NCBI GenBank assembly: GCA_964592815.1 | Contig: CAZQGE010000036.1 | Location: forward strand, 1 to 12,945 | Direction of reading: 5' to 3' | Source of the DNA: CAZQGE01 sp964592815 | GTDB taxonomy: Bacteria > Bacillota > Clostridia > Christensenellales > CAG-917 | Length of the DNA: 12,945 nucleotides | Part shown: positions 5,903 to 12,945 of the stretch, piece after piece | How the letters are laid out: each line of letters starts with the position of its first letter | Position numbering within the stretch: the stretch's first letter is position 1 | Translations under genes and position numbers: made by a program | Notes under the pieces: generated by a model | Database searches by the model: none | What the model was told of the DNA's origin: nothing | What the model saw: the letters and a program-made list of their open reading frames with translations, nothing else

Positions 5903-7450
5903 ATGTCCCCTAGATTATCATTTGAAGAATTAGCAAAACAAAACGTTTCGGCTCTGCTCAATTATGCGACCGATAAACTTTATCTAAACGATTTGGATCG
6001 CTTCTACGTTCAAAACCAACTTCTTGATTTATTAGACATTGACGAACCCACTCAAGCGGAAAAGAAAGGCGTATTTGACGTTTACAAAACTTTATCCGAA
6101 CTAAGTGACTACGCCATAAATAAAAAGCTATGCAAGCAAGAGGACAAATTACTTTTTGAAACAAAAATAATGGGTTATCTCACGCCTAATCCCTCAAAAG
6201 TTGTGGATATGTTTGACAACATAGCCCGCTATTCTGGCACAATGGAAGCGTGCAAAATGCTCAACAAACTTTCAGAGGACAGCACGTATATCCGCCGTCC
6301 AGACATTGACAAGAATATATATTGGGATTATGAAGCCCCAAGAGGTAACATAACCGTAAGCATAAATCTCGCAAAACCCGAAAAAACACCCGAGCAAGTT
6401 AAACGCGCAAAGGAAGCCAAAACAGGCTATCCAAAATGCGTGCTTTGTGCTGAAAATATAGGCTTTAAGGGTAATGCGGCTTTCCCTGCAAGACAAAATT
6501 TAAGATATATCCCTTTTGAACTTGACGGCGAAGAATGGATGATGCAGTTTTCTCCATACGTTTATTTTAAGGAACATATTATCGTTTTTTCTGCCCAACA
6601 CCGCCCGATGAATATTACTGCCGCAACGTTCAAGCGTATGCTCGAATTTGTGGATATATTCCCCGATTATTTTTTGGGTAGCAATGCGACTTTACCTATT
6701 GTTGGCGGTTCAATTTTGGCTCACGACCACTATCAAGGCGGAAAAAAAGTTTTACCTATGTTTAAGCGTTCAGCCAGAAAAAGATTTTTGTCGCAAAAAT
6801 ACCCCAACGTAAACGTATCAATCGTCGATTGGTATAACTCTGTCATTAGATTGGAAAGCAAGGACTTCAAACAAATTTCCGAATTTGCAGAAGACATAAG
6901 AAAAACTTGGTTCGATTACGAAGACAAAGATGCAAATATAATTCCATTCACCCTTAAAGACAATGAGAGAATTCAACACAACGCAATTACCCCCGTTTGT
7001 TCAATCAATGCGGACGGTGAATATGAGTTAGACTTTATTTTGCGTAACAACCGCACAGACGAAACTCACCCTTTTGGGATATTCCACCCCACAGAAGATT
7101 TGCACAACATTAAGCAAGAAGCCATTGGCATAATTGAGGTTATGGGTTTATTCATCTTGCCTGGAAGGTTGAGCAAAGAAGCGAATGGCATTAAGGATAT
7201 TTTGACAGGAACAGACGTTTTAGATTTCAAATCCCTTGCCGATGAAGGAAACGCCTTGCACAAGCACTTGGGTATGATTGCGCAACTCGTAACGGATTAT
7301 GGCGTTAACATATCACAAGAAAAAGCAGAGCAAGCCGTAACTGATTATATAAACAATGCTTGCAGCAAAATTTTGGATACAACAGCGGTTTTCAAAAACA
7401 CCGAGGACGGACAAATACAATTTGAAAGGTTTGTAAACTCAATTTTATAG
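5903..7450 (+). CDS. galT: UTP/UDP-glucose:hexose-1-phosphate uridylyltransferase, type II
   Basis: GalT exchanges uridylyl between UDP-glucose and galactose-1-phosphate, giving UDP-galactose and glucose-1-phosphate, the second Leloir step, in the cytoplasm. The 515-aa length matches the long Firmicutes GalT family rather than the 350-aa E. coli type. Visible marks are YPKCVLCAENIGFKGN (176-191), AFPARQNLR (193-201) and the catalytic block GGSILAHDHYQGG (268-280), in which His276 of the HxHxQ motif should be the uridylylated nucleophile. The C-terminal half holds the rest of the nucleotidyl-transferase fold (for example HPFGIFHPTEDLHNIKQEAIG). It is divergent from galK across 102 bp. No galE is in the window, so the epimerase must be elsewhere. 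Its 3' UTR carries a heptamer repeat and a strong terminator. I see no lesion. Confidence 0.95.
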   Translation: MSPRLSFEELAKQNVSALLNYATDKLYLNDLDRFYVQNQLLDLLDIDEPTQAEKKGVFDVYKTLSELSDYAINKKLCKQEDKLLFETKIMGYLTPNPSKVVDMFDNIARYSGTMEACKMLNKLSEDSTYIRRPDIDKNIYWDYEAPRGNITVSINLAKPEKTPEQVKRAKEAKTGYPKCVLCAENIGFKGNAAFPARQNLRYIPFELDGEEWMMQFSPYVYFKEHIIVFSAQHRPMNITAATFKRMLEFVDIFPDYFLGSNATLPIVGGSILAHDHYQGGKKVLPMFKRSARKRFLSQKYPNVNVSIVDWYNSVIRLESKDFKQISEFAEDIRKTWFDYEDKDANIIPFTLKDNERIQHNAITPVCSINADGEYELDFILRNNRTDETHPFGIFHPTEDLHNIKQEAIGIIEVMGLFILPGRLSKEANGIKDILTGTDVLDFKSLADEGNALHKHLGMIAQLVTDYGVNISQEKAEQAVTDYINNACSKILDTTAVFKNTEDGQIQFERFVNSIL

Positions 7451-7455
7451 GCATT

Positions 7456-7504
7456 CAAAACACAAAAAACAAATCACAAATCACTAAACACTAAACACTA
7501 AACA
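7456..7504 (+). repeat. Seven tandem 7-bp repeats in the galT 3' UTR
   Basis: Starting 5 nt after the galT stop, 49 bp divide exactly into seven heptamers: CAAAACA, CAAAAAA, CAAATCA twice, then CTAAACA three times. All fit the pattern C-W-A-A-W-M-A with a leading C every 7 bp. The surrounding 7452-7529 (78 nt) contains no G on the + strand and 16 C. Between here and the terminator (7530-7588) I see only AT-rich sequence with two AAAGTAAA copies. Replication slippage could have made it. An unstructured C-over-G stretch is also what Rho loading sites look like. Confidence 0.75.
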
Positions 7505-7588
7505 AAAAAATATAAATCTAAAATTCAAAGTTGAGATTGAACGAAATAAATTAACACAACTCAAAGTAAACACTTAAAACTTAAAGTA

Positions 7589-7614
7589 AAAAGCCCGACA
7601 TTTGTCGGGCTTTT
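7589..7614. terminator. Bidirectional intrinsic terminator between galT and the amidohydrolase
   Basis: An 11-bp stem (AAAAGCCCGAC at 7589-7599 with its complement at 7604-7614) and a 4-nt loop, with the A4 and T4 ends acting as U-tracts in either direction. It serves galT (ends at 7450, +) and the amidohydrolase (ends at 7638, minus). Confidence 0.9.
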
Positions 7615-7637
7615 ATATGACTTAATTTTAATTTTAA

Positions 7638-9212
7638 TTATTTTTTCAAAATAAGTTGTCCTGCCGTTTGGCTGACGTACTTTCCGTTTTCAACAACAGG
7701 CTTTCCGTTGACAAATACGTACTTTATGCCTTGTGGTTTGAAATCAGGCACTTTTGAATCAACTTTAACGTTTTCATAGTCAAAAATTGTTAAGTCTGCA
7801 AAATAGCCTTCCTTTATATAGCCTCTGTTTTGAATGCCAAATCTGTCAGCCGTTGCTCCAGTCATTTTGCGAATTATTGTTGACAAGTTCATACCCTTAT
7901 TTCTCGCTCTTACCAAGAAGTACGGGAAACATTGGTATGCTGAGCCATTTTGAGTGCCTGCACCCTCAACCCAAGCATCTGTCATAAATATAGACAAATC
8001 ATCTTGCATAAGTCTTTCAATAAGTTCGTCATTATAATATTTGTCCAAATATAGGCGACCTTGTCCGTTGCTTAATTCAACCAACTTCAAATACATATCA
8101 AAATCGCTCATATTTTCAATTTTTGCGCATTCTGAAACTGTTTTTCCTTCATATTCCTTATGGTCGTCCGAGATATATGCAACAGTCAAATCGGAAAATT
8201 CAATTCCTAAAAGCTTACGTGTTACGGCAACGACTGCTTTAAGTTTGAAAATGTTAAACGGTTTCTTTCTGTCTTCCGCGCTCAAAGCCATATACCACGG
8301 AGGCATAACAACTGTTATGACAGACGCGCCGTATGTGAACGCATAGTTGTCATAGGCAATTTTGTAGCCCTTATCATTGTAGTCGTGGAATTTTTTGAGC
8401 ATTGCATCTGCGCTGTTCCAAGACGACTTGCCAACAAAAATCAAATGGCTGTATTCCATTTTGACTTGCGTTCTAACCATAATTTCAACAACTTCGTCAA
8501 GTGCAATTTCAATATGTGGTTTTGAAATTATAGGATAACCCATTGCAACTTTTGAGCAAGCTCTCGGGTGAACGGTTACAATTCCGTCGTATTTGGCTAT
8601 GGTTTTTGCAAAAGCCAAAAGTTCGTCAGTTTTTGCATAAATTCCAGGTTCATACATAAAGCCAAACGAGCCACCAAATGCGCCGTTTTGCATAGCTTCC
8701 TCAACCAATTCCATTTCCTTTGTAATTTCTTCCTTGCTTAAAGGTGTTGGATTGTAACCGCTTATGCTTATTCTTGTTGTGCCTTGCCCAATCAAAGGAA
8801 CAACGTTGACGAATAACTTGCCTTTTGCTCTCGCAATAAAGTCTTTGAATGAACCAGGTTTTACTGCGTGGAAAAGTCCGCCTCCAACCTTGTCAGCAAA
8901 CTTTGTATTGTCTGCAACGCCAAAAGGAGAAAAACCGCAGTTTCCCGTGATTTGTGTGGTTATACCCTGTTCCAAGAAAGGACGATAATATTTTTCAGCA
9001 TCGGAGTAATCGTAAAAAAAATCGTTGTGTGAGTGCGCATCAATAAATCCTGGGGCAACTGTAAGACCTTTTAAGTCAAAAATTTTATCAGCTTCAACTT
9101 TCAAATTTTGACCAATTTTTGCTATTTTGTCATTCTCAATAATAATATCAGCATTGTACGGATTGTGACCGCTTCCGTCATAAACGTTAGCATTTTTCAA
9201 TAAGACTTTCAT
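7638..9212 (-). CDS. Amidohydrolase, N-acyl-D-amino-acid deacylase (D-aminoacylase) type
   Basis: This 524-aa protein belongs to the amidohydrolase superfamily, D-aminoacylase/dihydroorotase-like branch, whose members hydrolyse N-acyl groups from D-amino acids using zinc. Seen in order: a small beta-sandwich start (1-50), APGFIDAHSHND (53-64) with metal ligands His60 and His62, GNCGFSP (90-96) whose Cys92 matches the metal-ligand cysteine of D-aminoacylases, His215 (VTVHPR), His256 (EYSHLIFVGKSSW) and Asp412 (FMTDAW), the likely catalytic acid; then a C-terminal beta-sandwich return (GYIKEGYFADLTIFDYE). All expected ligands are present, so it should be active. The exact substrate cannot be read; D-amino acid derivatives from peptidoglycan or diet are plausible. 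No signal peptide, so cytoplasmic. GAGGG lies just before the ATG. It has its own promoter at 9244-9272 but may also receive read-through from the HAD gene 81 bp upstream. Confidence 0.88.
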   Translation of the reverse strand: MKVLLKNANVYDGSGHNPYNADIIIENDKIAKIGQNLKVEADKIFDLKGLTVAPGFIDAHSHNDFFYDYSDAEKYYRPFLEQGITTQITGNCGFSPFGVADNTKFADKVGGGLFHAVKPGSFKDFIARAKGKLFVNVVPLIGQGTTRISISGYNPTPLSKEEITKEMELVEEAMQNGAFGGSFGFMYEPGIYAKTDELLAFAKTIAKYDGIVTVHPRACSKVAMGYPIISKPHIEIALDEVVEIMVRTQVKMEYSHLIFVGKSSWNSADAMLKKFHDYNDKGYKIAYDNYAFTYGASVITVVMPPWYMALSAEDRKKPFNIFKLKAVVAVTRKLLGIEFSDLTVAYISDDHKEYEGKTVSECAKIENMSDFDMYLKLVELSNGQGRLYLDKYYNDELIERLMQDDLSIFMTDAWVEGAGTQNGSAYQCFPYFLVRARNKGMNLSTIIRKMTGATADRFGIQNRGYIKEGYFADLTIFDYENVKVDSKVPDFKPQGIKYVFVNGKPVVENGKYVSQTAGQLILKK

Positions 9213-9229
9213 TTTTCCCTCGCTTATCC

Positions 9230-9266
9230 TTGAATTAAAGAATATTTTAACACCCGCTTAATTCAA
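9230..9266. promoter_or_regulatory. Candidate operator: 9+9 bp inverted repeat over the amidohydrolase promoter
   Basis: TTGAATTAA (9230-9238) and its exact reverse complement TTAATTCAA (9258-9266) are separated by 19 bp. They bracket the predicted -10 (9244-9249): one arm lies in the spacer next to the -35 and the other covers the expected start near 9237. This is the usual geometry for a dimeric or tetrameric repressor. It could also fold as a weak stem in read-through RNA. No regulator gene is in the window. Confidence 0.5.
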
Positions 9267-9272
9267 TTTCAA
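9244..9272 (-). promoter_or_regulatory. Predicted amidohydrolase promoter
   Basis: On the minus strand TTGAAA (9272-9267), 17 bp and TAAAAT (9249-9244), with TG one base before the -10 (extended -10). Start is expected near 9237, 24-25 nt before the ATG at 9212. Confidence 0.62.
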
Positions 9273-9293
9273 TAGCAATTTCTTAATAAATGT

Positions 9294-10148
9294 CTAATTT
9301 TTTTCTTGATATAGGCTTAATCTTATCAAATCATCGTTTAATGCCATTTTAGAAATCACGTTTTTTATGCACTTTTCAAGTTGACCATCTTCCCTGTAAT
9401 CGGCTTCAAAAATGAAATCAACTCTCTTGTCAGCAATCAACAACTTACACGTTGACGACTTCATTGACGTATATACGCCAACTGAGCAACCCCCGTTTGA
9501 CTTTACAAGTTTCATACAAGGCACGTCGGTAATTCCGTCACCTATGTAAATCATATTCCTAAACGGCACGGTTCTTTCTTCCATTGGAACAAATTTATTT
9601 ATGCCTTTGTCGTCAAAAATATCTAAAGATTGCTTGTTAATTCTGAAAAGAAACTGAGTTTTGCCCGTGTAGTTTACTGCCATAGACGGCCAACACGCAA
9701 AGCCGTTTTCATCATACAAATATTCACAAGCATAAACTCTCTTAAAATATTTTCTTATGCTTGTGCCATCAATAATTTCCTTAATTCCAGAAGAAATAAC
9801 GTAATGTTCGACATTGACTCCCTTACTCAAACCAAATTGATTTATCCTTTCAAACCAACTTTCAACGCCTTCATAATATTTAATGCTTTTACCGAATTGA
9901 GCAAAGTCCTCTTTTCCGACGGGTTTTCCCATAGCCTTACTGTGCGCCAAAATATTATACATATACGCAAGCACCATATCCATAGGCGTATTTTGTGCAA
10001 GCAACTGAGTTTCAGCCCAAAATGCGTCGTTTTCTATGCCAAGGCTTGGTATCAACGCATAATTTTGCATATCAGTTGTGCAAAGTGTTTTATCAAAATC
10101 ATACATTATGGCAATGGTTGGAATTTCTTTCCCCGTCTTTTTTTCCAT
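9294..10148 (-). CDS. HAD-superfamily phosphatase, phosphoserine-phosphatase-like
   Basis: This 284-aa soluble protein has the four HAD motifs: motif I YDFDKTL (16-22) with nucleophile Asp17 and acid/base Asp19, motif II VISSG (117-121), Lys163 in TGKTQ as the likely motif III lysine, and motif IV IGDGITD (202-208) with Mg-binding Asp204 and Asp208. About 95 residues between motifs I and II form a helical C1-type cap, which sets substrate choice in this group. Aspartate at positions I and I+2 indicates a phosphomonoesterase; the substrate cannot be read from sequence. The ATG lies 7 nt after the stop of the YitT-family gene, and the best Shine-Dalgarno (AAGGAAG, 10167-10161, inside the end of that gene) is 12 nt from the ATG, a rather long gap, so initiation may depend on coupling to upstream translation. 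Confidence 0.88.
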   Translation of the reverse strand: MEKKTGKEIPTIAIMYDFDKTLCTTDMQNYALIPSLGIENDAFWAETQLLAQNTPMDMVLAYMYNILAHSKAMGKPVGKEDFAQFGKSIKYYEGVESWFERINQFGLSKGVNVEHYVISSGIKEIIDGTSIRKYFKRVYACEYLYDENGFACWPSMAVNYTGKTQFLFRINKQSLDIFDDKGINKFVPMEERTVPFRNMIYIGDGITDVPCMKLVKSNGGCSVGVYTSMKSSTCKLLIADKRVDFIFEADYREDGQLEKCIKNVISKMALNDDLIRLSLYQEKN

Positions 10149-10155
10149 TATTATT

Positions 10156-11232
10156 TTAATCTTCCTTATCTTTTATATTTTGCGTTGCGTCAACGTCAAT
10201 CGATGCAATGGAAATGTCTTCAACTTTTTTGATACTATTGTCAGAAAAATCAAACTTATCGTTTATGATTACTTCATTTGACAAACTATCGCTTGCAACT
10301 TCCAAAACTTTTATATCTTTTTTTAGATTGGGCGCAGTCTTGTTCTTTTTAACAATATGCTTCAAATTATACTTTGTTTTGTTTCCAACAACCTCTGAAA
10401 CGTCATTTATTGCTATAAATGCCAACGGGTCAACTTCCTTTATGGCTTTTTTAAGTTTTACGACTTCAAAAGTATTAACAATGCAATACAACATAGTTTT
10501 GTGTGAGTTTGAAAAATATCCTTTACTGTCCAAAACTGTTACACCTTGATTTGCAACTTCGCTTATTACTCTTGCAACTTGGTTTCCGTTGTCTGTAACA
10601 ACAATAAACGCCTTGCCTTTGTCAAAACCATCAACAATCCAATCAACGACTTTGTGCCCGATTGCGTAAGAAATTATGCTGTACATACCAATAGCCATAT
10701 CTTTGAAAATTATCATTGCGACAATATAAATGATAAAGTTATACGCCATAACAAATTGCCCAACGGTTATACCCATACGCTTTGCAAATACTATGCCCAT
10801 AATTTCCACACCGTCGATAGCTCCGCCAAATCTAATGGTCAAACCGCTTCCTATACCAGAAAGAACTCCGCCAAAAACCGCTGCCAAAAATATATCGTGT
10901 TCCATCAAAGAATAAACTTTGACGTCCAAATGGAATACGCTTTGAAACAAAAAGCTAAATAATGCATAAGAACAAACCGACACCACCGAGTAGATTAAAA
11001 AGTGAAAACCAATTTTTTTAATACCGAATATGAAAAAGGGAATGTTTATACAAACCAAATAAATTGCAACGCTTAGCGGTGTAACCATAGACAATAAAAC
11101 CGCTGTACCAGAAAACCCGCCGTCAAACACTTTTGCGGGCGTCAACATCAAAATGACACCTGTCGCATTGATAACGCCAGCAATAAACAAAACAGGCAAA
11201 TTAAGCCAATTAAACTTCTCTTTTTTCTTCAT
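10156..11232 (-). CDS. YitT-family membrane protein with DUF2179 domain
   Basis: This 358-aa protein has the YitT/DUF161 architecture: about five to six membrane helices (near 12-30, 50-70, 75-98, 113-135, 160-180, possibly 185-200) with the glycine-rich block RFGGAIDGVEI (134-144), then a soluble cytoplasmic DUF2179 domain (about 205-283; KAFIVVTDNGNQVARVI and later KTMLYCIV). Family members are widespread in Bacillota; transport or sensing roles are proposed, but the function is not established. Beyond DUF2179 is an extra charged, Lys/Asp/Ser-rich tail (about 284-358) without obvious fold. The start is placed at the ATG at 11232; the longer reading from a TTG at 11277 is rejected because GGAG sits 5 nt before this ATG. 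It heads a two-gene unit with the HAD phosphatase. Confidence 0.88.
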   Translation of the reverse strand: MKKKEKFNWLNLPVLFIAGVINATGVILMLTPAKVFDGGFSGTAVLLSMVTPLSVAIYLVCINIPFFIFGIKKIGFHFLIYSVVSVCSYALFSFLFQSVFHLDVKVYSLMEHDIFLAAVFGGVLSGIGSGLTIRFGGAIDGVEIMGIVFAKRMGITVGQFVMAYNFIIYIVAMIIFKDMAIGMYSIISYAIGHKVVDWIVDGFDKGKAFIVVTDNGNQVARVISEVANQGVTVLDSKGYFSNSHKTMLYCIVNTFEVVKLKKAIKEVDPLAFIAINDVSEVVGNKTKYNLKHIVKKNKTAPNLKKDIKVLEVASDSLSNEVIINDKFDFSDNSIKKVEDISIASIDVDATQNIKDKED

Positions 11233-11237
11233 ATTTG

Positions 11238-11241
11238 CTCC
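11238..11241 (-). promoter_or_regulatory. Ribosome binding site fixing the YitT-family start
   Basis: Minus-strand GGAG (11241-11238) is 5 nt before the ATG at 11232-11230. The expected transcript from the promoter at 11295-11323 gives a leader of about 56 nt that includes it. Confidence 0.75.
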
Positions 11242-11294
11242 AACTTCCGCTTTCAATTTTGAAAAACGTAACCTCAACTTTTAGTAACATTTTT

Positions 11295-11323
11295 ATAATA
11301 CATTACAAACATAAAATAAGCAA
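11295..11323 (-). promoter_or_regulatory. Predicted promoter of the YitT-HAD unit
   Basis: On the minus strand TTGCTT (11323-11318), 17 bp and TATTAT (11300-11295). The -10 is 5/6 consensus and the -35 is weak. Start is expected near 11288. Confidence 0.5.
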
Positions 11324-11343
11324 TATCAACAAATGATGATATT
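11322..11343. promoter_or_regulatory. Candidate operator: AATATCA-N8-TGATATT
   Basis: A perfect 7+7 bp inverted repeat with an 8-bp centre. It overlaps the upstream edge of the -35 box of the YitT-family promoter and lies in the 237-bp gap between divergent genes. It could bind a regulator of either side. AT-rich arms make chance more likely than for a GC-rich site. Confidence 0.4.
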
Positions 11344-11411
11344 TAATTTTTCAGCATTTGCTATTTTCTTTTGGCGTATAATAAATAAAGCTAAAACCAA
11401 CTGTTTCCCAC

Positions 11412-11441
11412 TTGCTTTTTTCTGTTGTTTAGTCATATAAT
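11412..11441 (+). promoter_or_regulatory. Predicted promoter of the ArsB-like permease
   Basis: TATAAT at 11436-11441 is a perfect -10. TTGCTT (11412-11417) is a weak -35 at 18 bp. Start is expected near 11448, giving a leader of about 22 nt with GGGAG (11458-11462) 7 nt before the ATG. Another TATAAT at 11377-11382 lacks a -35 at usable distance. Confidence 0.5.
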
Positions 11442-11469
11442 CTAGCATAGTTAAACTGGGAGTAAAACT

Positions 11470-12843
11470 ATGACAGCTTCCATTATTATTGCGTCCTTAA
11501 CCTGCATATTTTCTATGGCGTTGGTGCTCATAAAGCCCGACGTCACCTTTAATTTGAAAAGAAAAAGCGATGCCCGACTTAAAACAGTAACAATAAGCAT
11601 TTTTTGGCTGTGCGCCGTTATTGGCGCAATCGCAACTTTGGCGGCAGGAGTAATTTCGCCCCAAACAGCTTGGAAAGGCTTGACTGCCGATATGTGGTCG
11701 GTTTTTCAAGGCACGAGAGTAAACAGCATAAACCCAATAAAAATTCTCATTTTGTTTTTTTCAATGACTGCCATATCTGTATTTTTGGACGAACTTGGCT
11801 TTTTCAAATATTTGGCTTTGAAAACTTTGAAGAAATCTAAAAGTAGCCAAAAAAAATTATTCATATACCTTTACGTTATGGTGTCGTTGCTTACAATTTT
11901 CACCTCAAACGACATTGTAATTTTGACATTTACTCCATTCATTTGCAGTTTTTGCAAAAATGCAGACATAAACCCAACGCCTTATATTGTGTCAGAATTT
12001 GTTGCGGCAAACACTTGGAGTATGCTTTTTATAATAGGAAATCCAACGAATATTTATCTTGCGTCATCATTTGGAATGAACTTTGGCGAATACGCAAAAT
12101 ATATGTGGCTACCCACCATTCTTTCTGGTATTGTATCATTTTCGCTTTTATGGTTGATTTTCAGAAAAAAATTGGAAAAACCTCTTGCAGAATGCTCTGA
12201 AACTGCTGAAATAAAAGACAAAACTTTGATGTACTTAGGTCTTATTCATTTGGCAGTATGCATATTCTTGCTTGCAATAAGCGACTTAATAGGTTTGGAA
12301 ATGTGGTTTTTATGCTTAATATTTTTAATTTCTATGTTCGTTTCAATTATAATATACAGTTTGATAAAGCACAAAAAACCCAAGGAACTCTTGTTTACGG
12401 CAAAAAGATTACCTTGGGAGCTTGCCCCTTTTGTGCTTGGAATGTTTATCATTGTGCTATCATTGAAACAAAGTGGTGTCAGCGAAAGCCTTGCAAATTT
12501 GTTTAATGTAAATGACAACCTCAATATTTTAATTTATGGGCTGTCTTCTGCATTTGCATCAAATTTAGTCAACAACATACCAATGAGCGTACTTTTCTCA
12601 TCACTTCTGCCGTTTTCAACAAACGGAAATGCGTCTATGCTTGCAGCAGTTATAGGCTCAAATATAGGGGCTTTCCTTACCCCTGTCGGTGCGCTCGCAG
12701 GCATTATGTTTTCAAAAATACTAAAAAATAATAAGGTGAAATTTTCTTTTGTCGATTTTACAAAATACGGATTTTTGATTGCAATTCCAACCTTGCTCGC
12801 AGCTATTGGTGGATTATATCTTTCAGTTTTGACTTTTGGATAA
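11470..12843 (+). CDS. ArsB/NhaD-type ion permease (IT superfamily, SLC13-like)
   Basis: This 457-aa polytopic membrane protein has about ten to twelve hydrophobic segments and the two-fold pseudo-repeat of the ion-transporter superfamily. Half one has SNDIVILTFTP (146-156) and IGNPTNIYLASSFG (189-202). Half two has ASNLVNNIPMSVLF (363-376) and IGSNIGAFLTPVGALAGIMF (395-414), which closely resembles the ArsB C-terminal IGSDLGPKITPIGSLA block. These Asn/Pro-rich re-entrant segments line the transport site in the family. Members move arsenite, Na+/H+ or dicarboxylates. No arsR, arsC or arsA is nearby, so arsenite export is not supported by context and the substrate is left open. GGGAG 7 nt before the ATG supports the start. 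It stands alone on the + strand, divergent from the YitT-family gene. In the remaining 102 bases there is no convincing terminator, only a 6+6 bp inverted repeat (12884-12889/12905-12910). Confidence 0.88.
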   Translation: MTASIIIASLTCIFSMALVLIKPDVTFNLKRKSDARLKTVTISIFWLCAVIGAIATLAAGVISPQTAWKGLTADMWSVFQGTRVNSINPIKILILFFSMTAISVFLDELGFFKYLALKTLKKSKSSQKKLFIYLYVMVSLLTIFTSNDIVILTFTPFICSFCKNADINPTPYIVSEFVAANTWSMLFIIGNPTNIYLASSFGMNFGEYAKYMWLPTILSGIVSFSLLWLIFRKKLEKPLAECSETAEIKDKTLMYLGLIHLAVCIFLLAISDLIGLEMWFLCLIFLISMFVSIIIYSLIKHKKPKELLFTAKRLPWELAPFVLGMFIIVLSLKQSGVSESLANLFNVNDNLNILIYGLSSAFASNLVNNIPMSVLFSSLLPFSTNGNASMLAAVIGSNIGAFLTPVGALAGIMFSKILKNNKVKFSFVDFTKYGFLIAIPTLLAAIGGLYLSVLTFG

Positions 12844-12945
12844 TTATTACTTTTTGTTAGCTAATTTTATATCCAAATTTATATATAGTATAACGTCTGA
12901 AATCACTATAAATTCTTAAAGAAAATTTTTGAAAATACAAAAAAT

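Noticed and set aside
7456..7504. Heptamer array considered as a CRISPR-like array
   Set aside because: The units are directly adjacent 7-mers with no spacers, and no cas gene is present.
9213..9293. Terminator after the HAD gene
   Set aside because: The only inverted repeat is the AT-rich 9+9 bp element with a 19-nt loop. It lacks a G:C-rich stem and fits an operator better.
9630..10232. 200-codon open frame on the + strand opposite the HAD gene
   Set aside because: It lies antisense to a gene with all four HAD motifs. Its product is rich in Phe, Ile, Cys and His without domain logic, and no ribosome binding site precedes it.
10546..10962. 138-codon + strand frame opposite the YitT-family gene
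   Set aside because: It is antisense to a clear membrane-protein gene, its composition (Asn, Cys, Tyr, His) is typical of a shadow frame, and there is no initiation signal.
11233..11277. Upstream TTG start for the YitT-family protein (15 extra residues)
   Set aside because: GGAG 5 nt before the ATG at 11232 decides the start. The extra segment is polar and precedes the normal family N-terminus.
12844..12945. Possible terminator or promoter after the permease
   Set aside because: There is only a 6+6 bp AT-rich inverted repeat with a 15-nt loop and no following T-run. TATAGT/TATAAC strings lack a -35 at usable spacing.

Overview
The window reads as a piece of AT-rich chromosome from a low-GC, Gram-positive-type bacterium. 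The most likely source is an uncultured member of the Bacillota/Clostridia. The evidence is clear Shine-Dalgarno sites (GGAGG-type) before nearly all genes, sigma-A-like promoters often with an extended TGn -10, a lipobox lipoprotein together with its modifying enzyme Lgt, a DivIVA-domain protein and the long Firmicutes-type (type II) GalT. The lineage is inferred from these traits only. I see no mobile element, CRISPR array, tRNA, rRNA or phage gene, and the content looks like ordinary chromosomal housekeeping and sugar metabolism.

Layout, left to right. (1) 1-1000: an all-A/T 31-bp palindrome, then an unrecognised 291-aa lipoprotein gene (+). Its strong extended -10 promoter sits so close to the start codon that the mRNA should be nearly leaderless. 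A bidirectional hairpin terminator (1061-1094) separates it from the next unit. (2) 5800-1250 (minus): galactokinase galK, lgt and nicotinate phosphoribosyltransferase pncB form a tight co-directional run in that transcription order, followed by a small DivIVA-domain gene behind a 10-bp hairpin. (3) 5903-7450 (+): galT, divergent from galK. The two best promoter matches face each other inside the 102-bp gap, so the two Leloir genes probably interfere with each other's transcription. (4) 7451-7637: a G-free 3' UTR with seven tandem 7-bp repeats, then a second bidirectional terminator. (5) 9212-7638 (minus): a D-aminoacylase-type amidohydrolase with its own promoter, overlapped by a 9+9 bp inverted repeat. 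(6) 11232-9294 (minus): a YitT-family membrane protein followed 7 nt later by a HAD-family phosphatase. (7) 11470-12843 (+): an ArsB/NhaD-type (SLC13-like) ion permease, divergent from the YitT unit. The last 102 bases hold nothing I can support.

How the genes work together: GalK and GalT are consecutive steps of the Leloir galactose pathway (galactose to galactose-1-phosphate to UDP-galactose/glucose-1-phosphate); no galE or galM lies in the window. Lgt attaches the diacylglyceryl anchor to lipoproteins such as the one at 125-1000. PncB feeds NAD salvage. I find no convincing new multi-gene system. The observations most worth a second look are regulatory (leaderless lipoprotein mRNA, face-to-face gal promoters, two candidate operators, the heptamer-repeat 3' UTR) plus the altered sugar-binding motif of the galactokinase. 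Promoter and operator calls were made by eye and are predictions.
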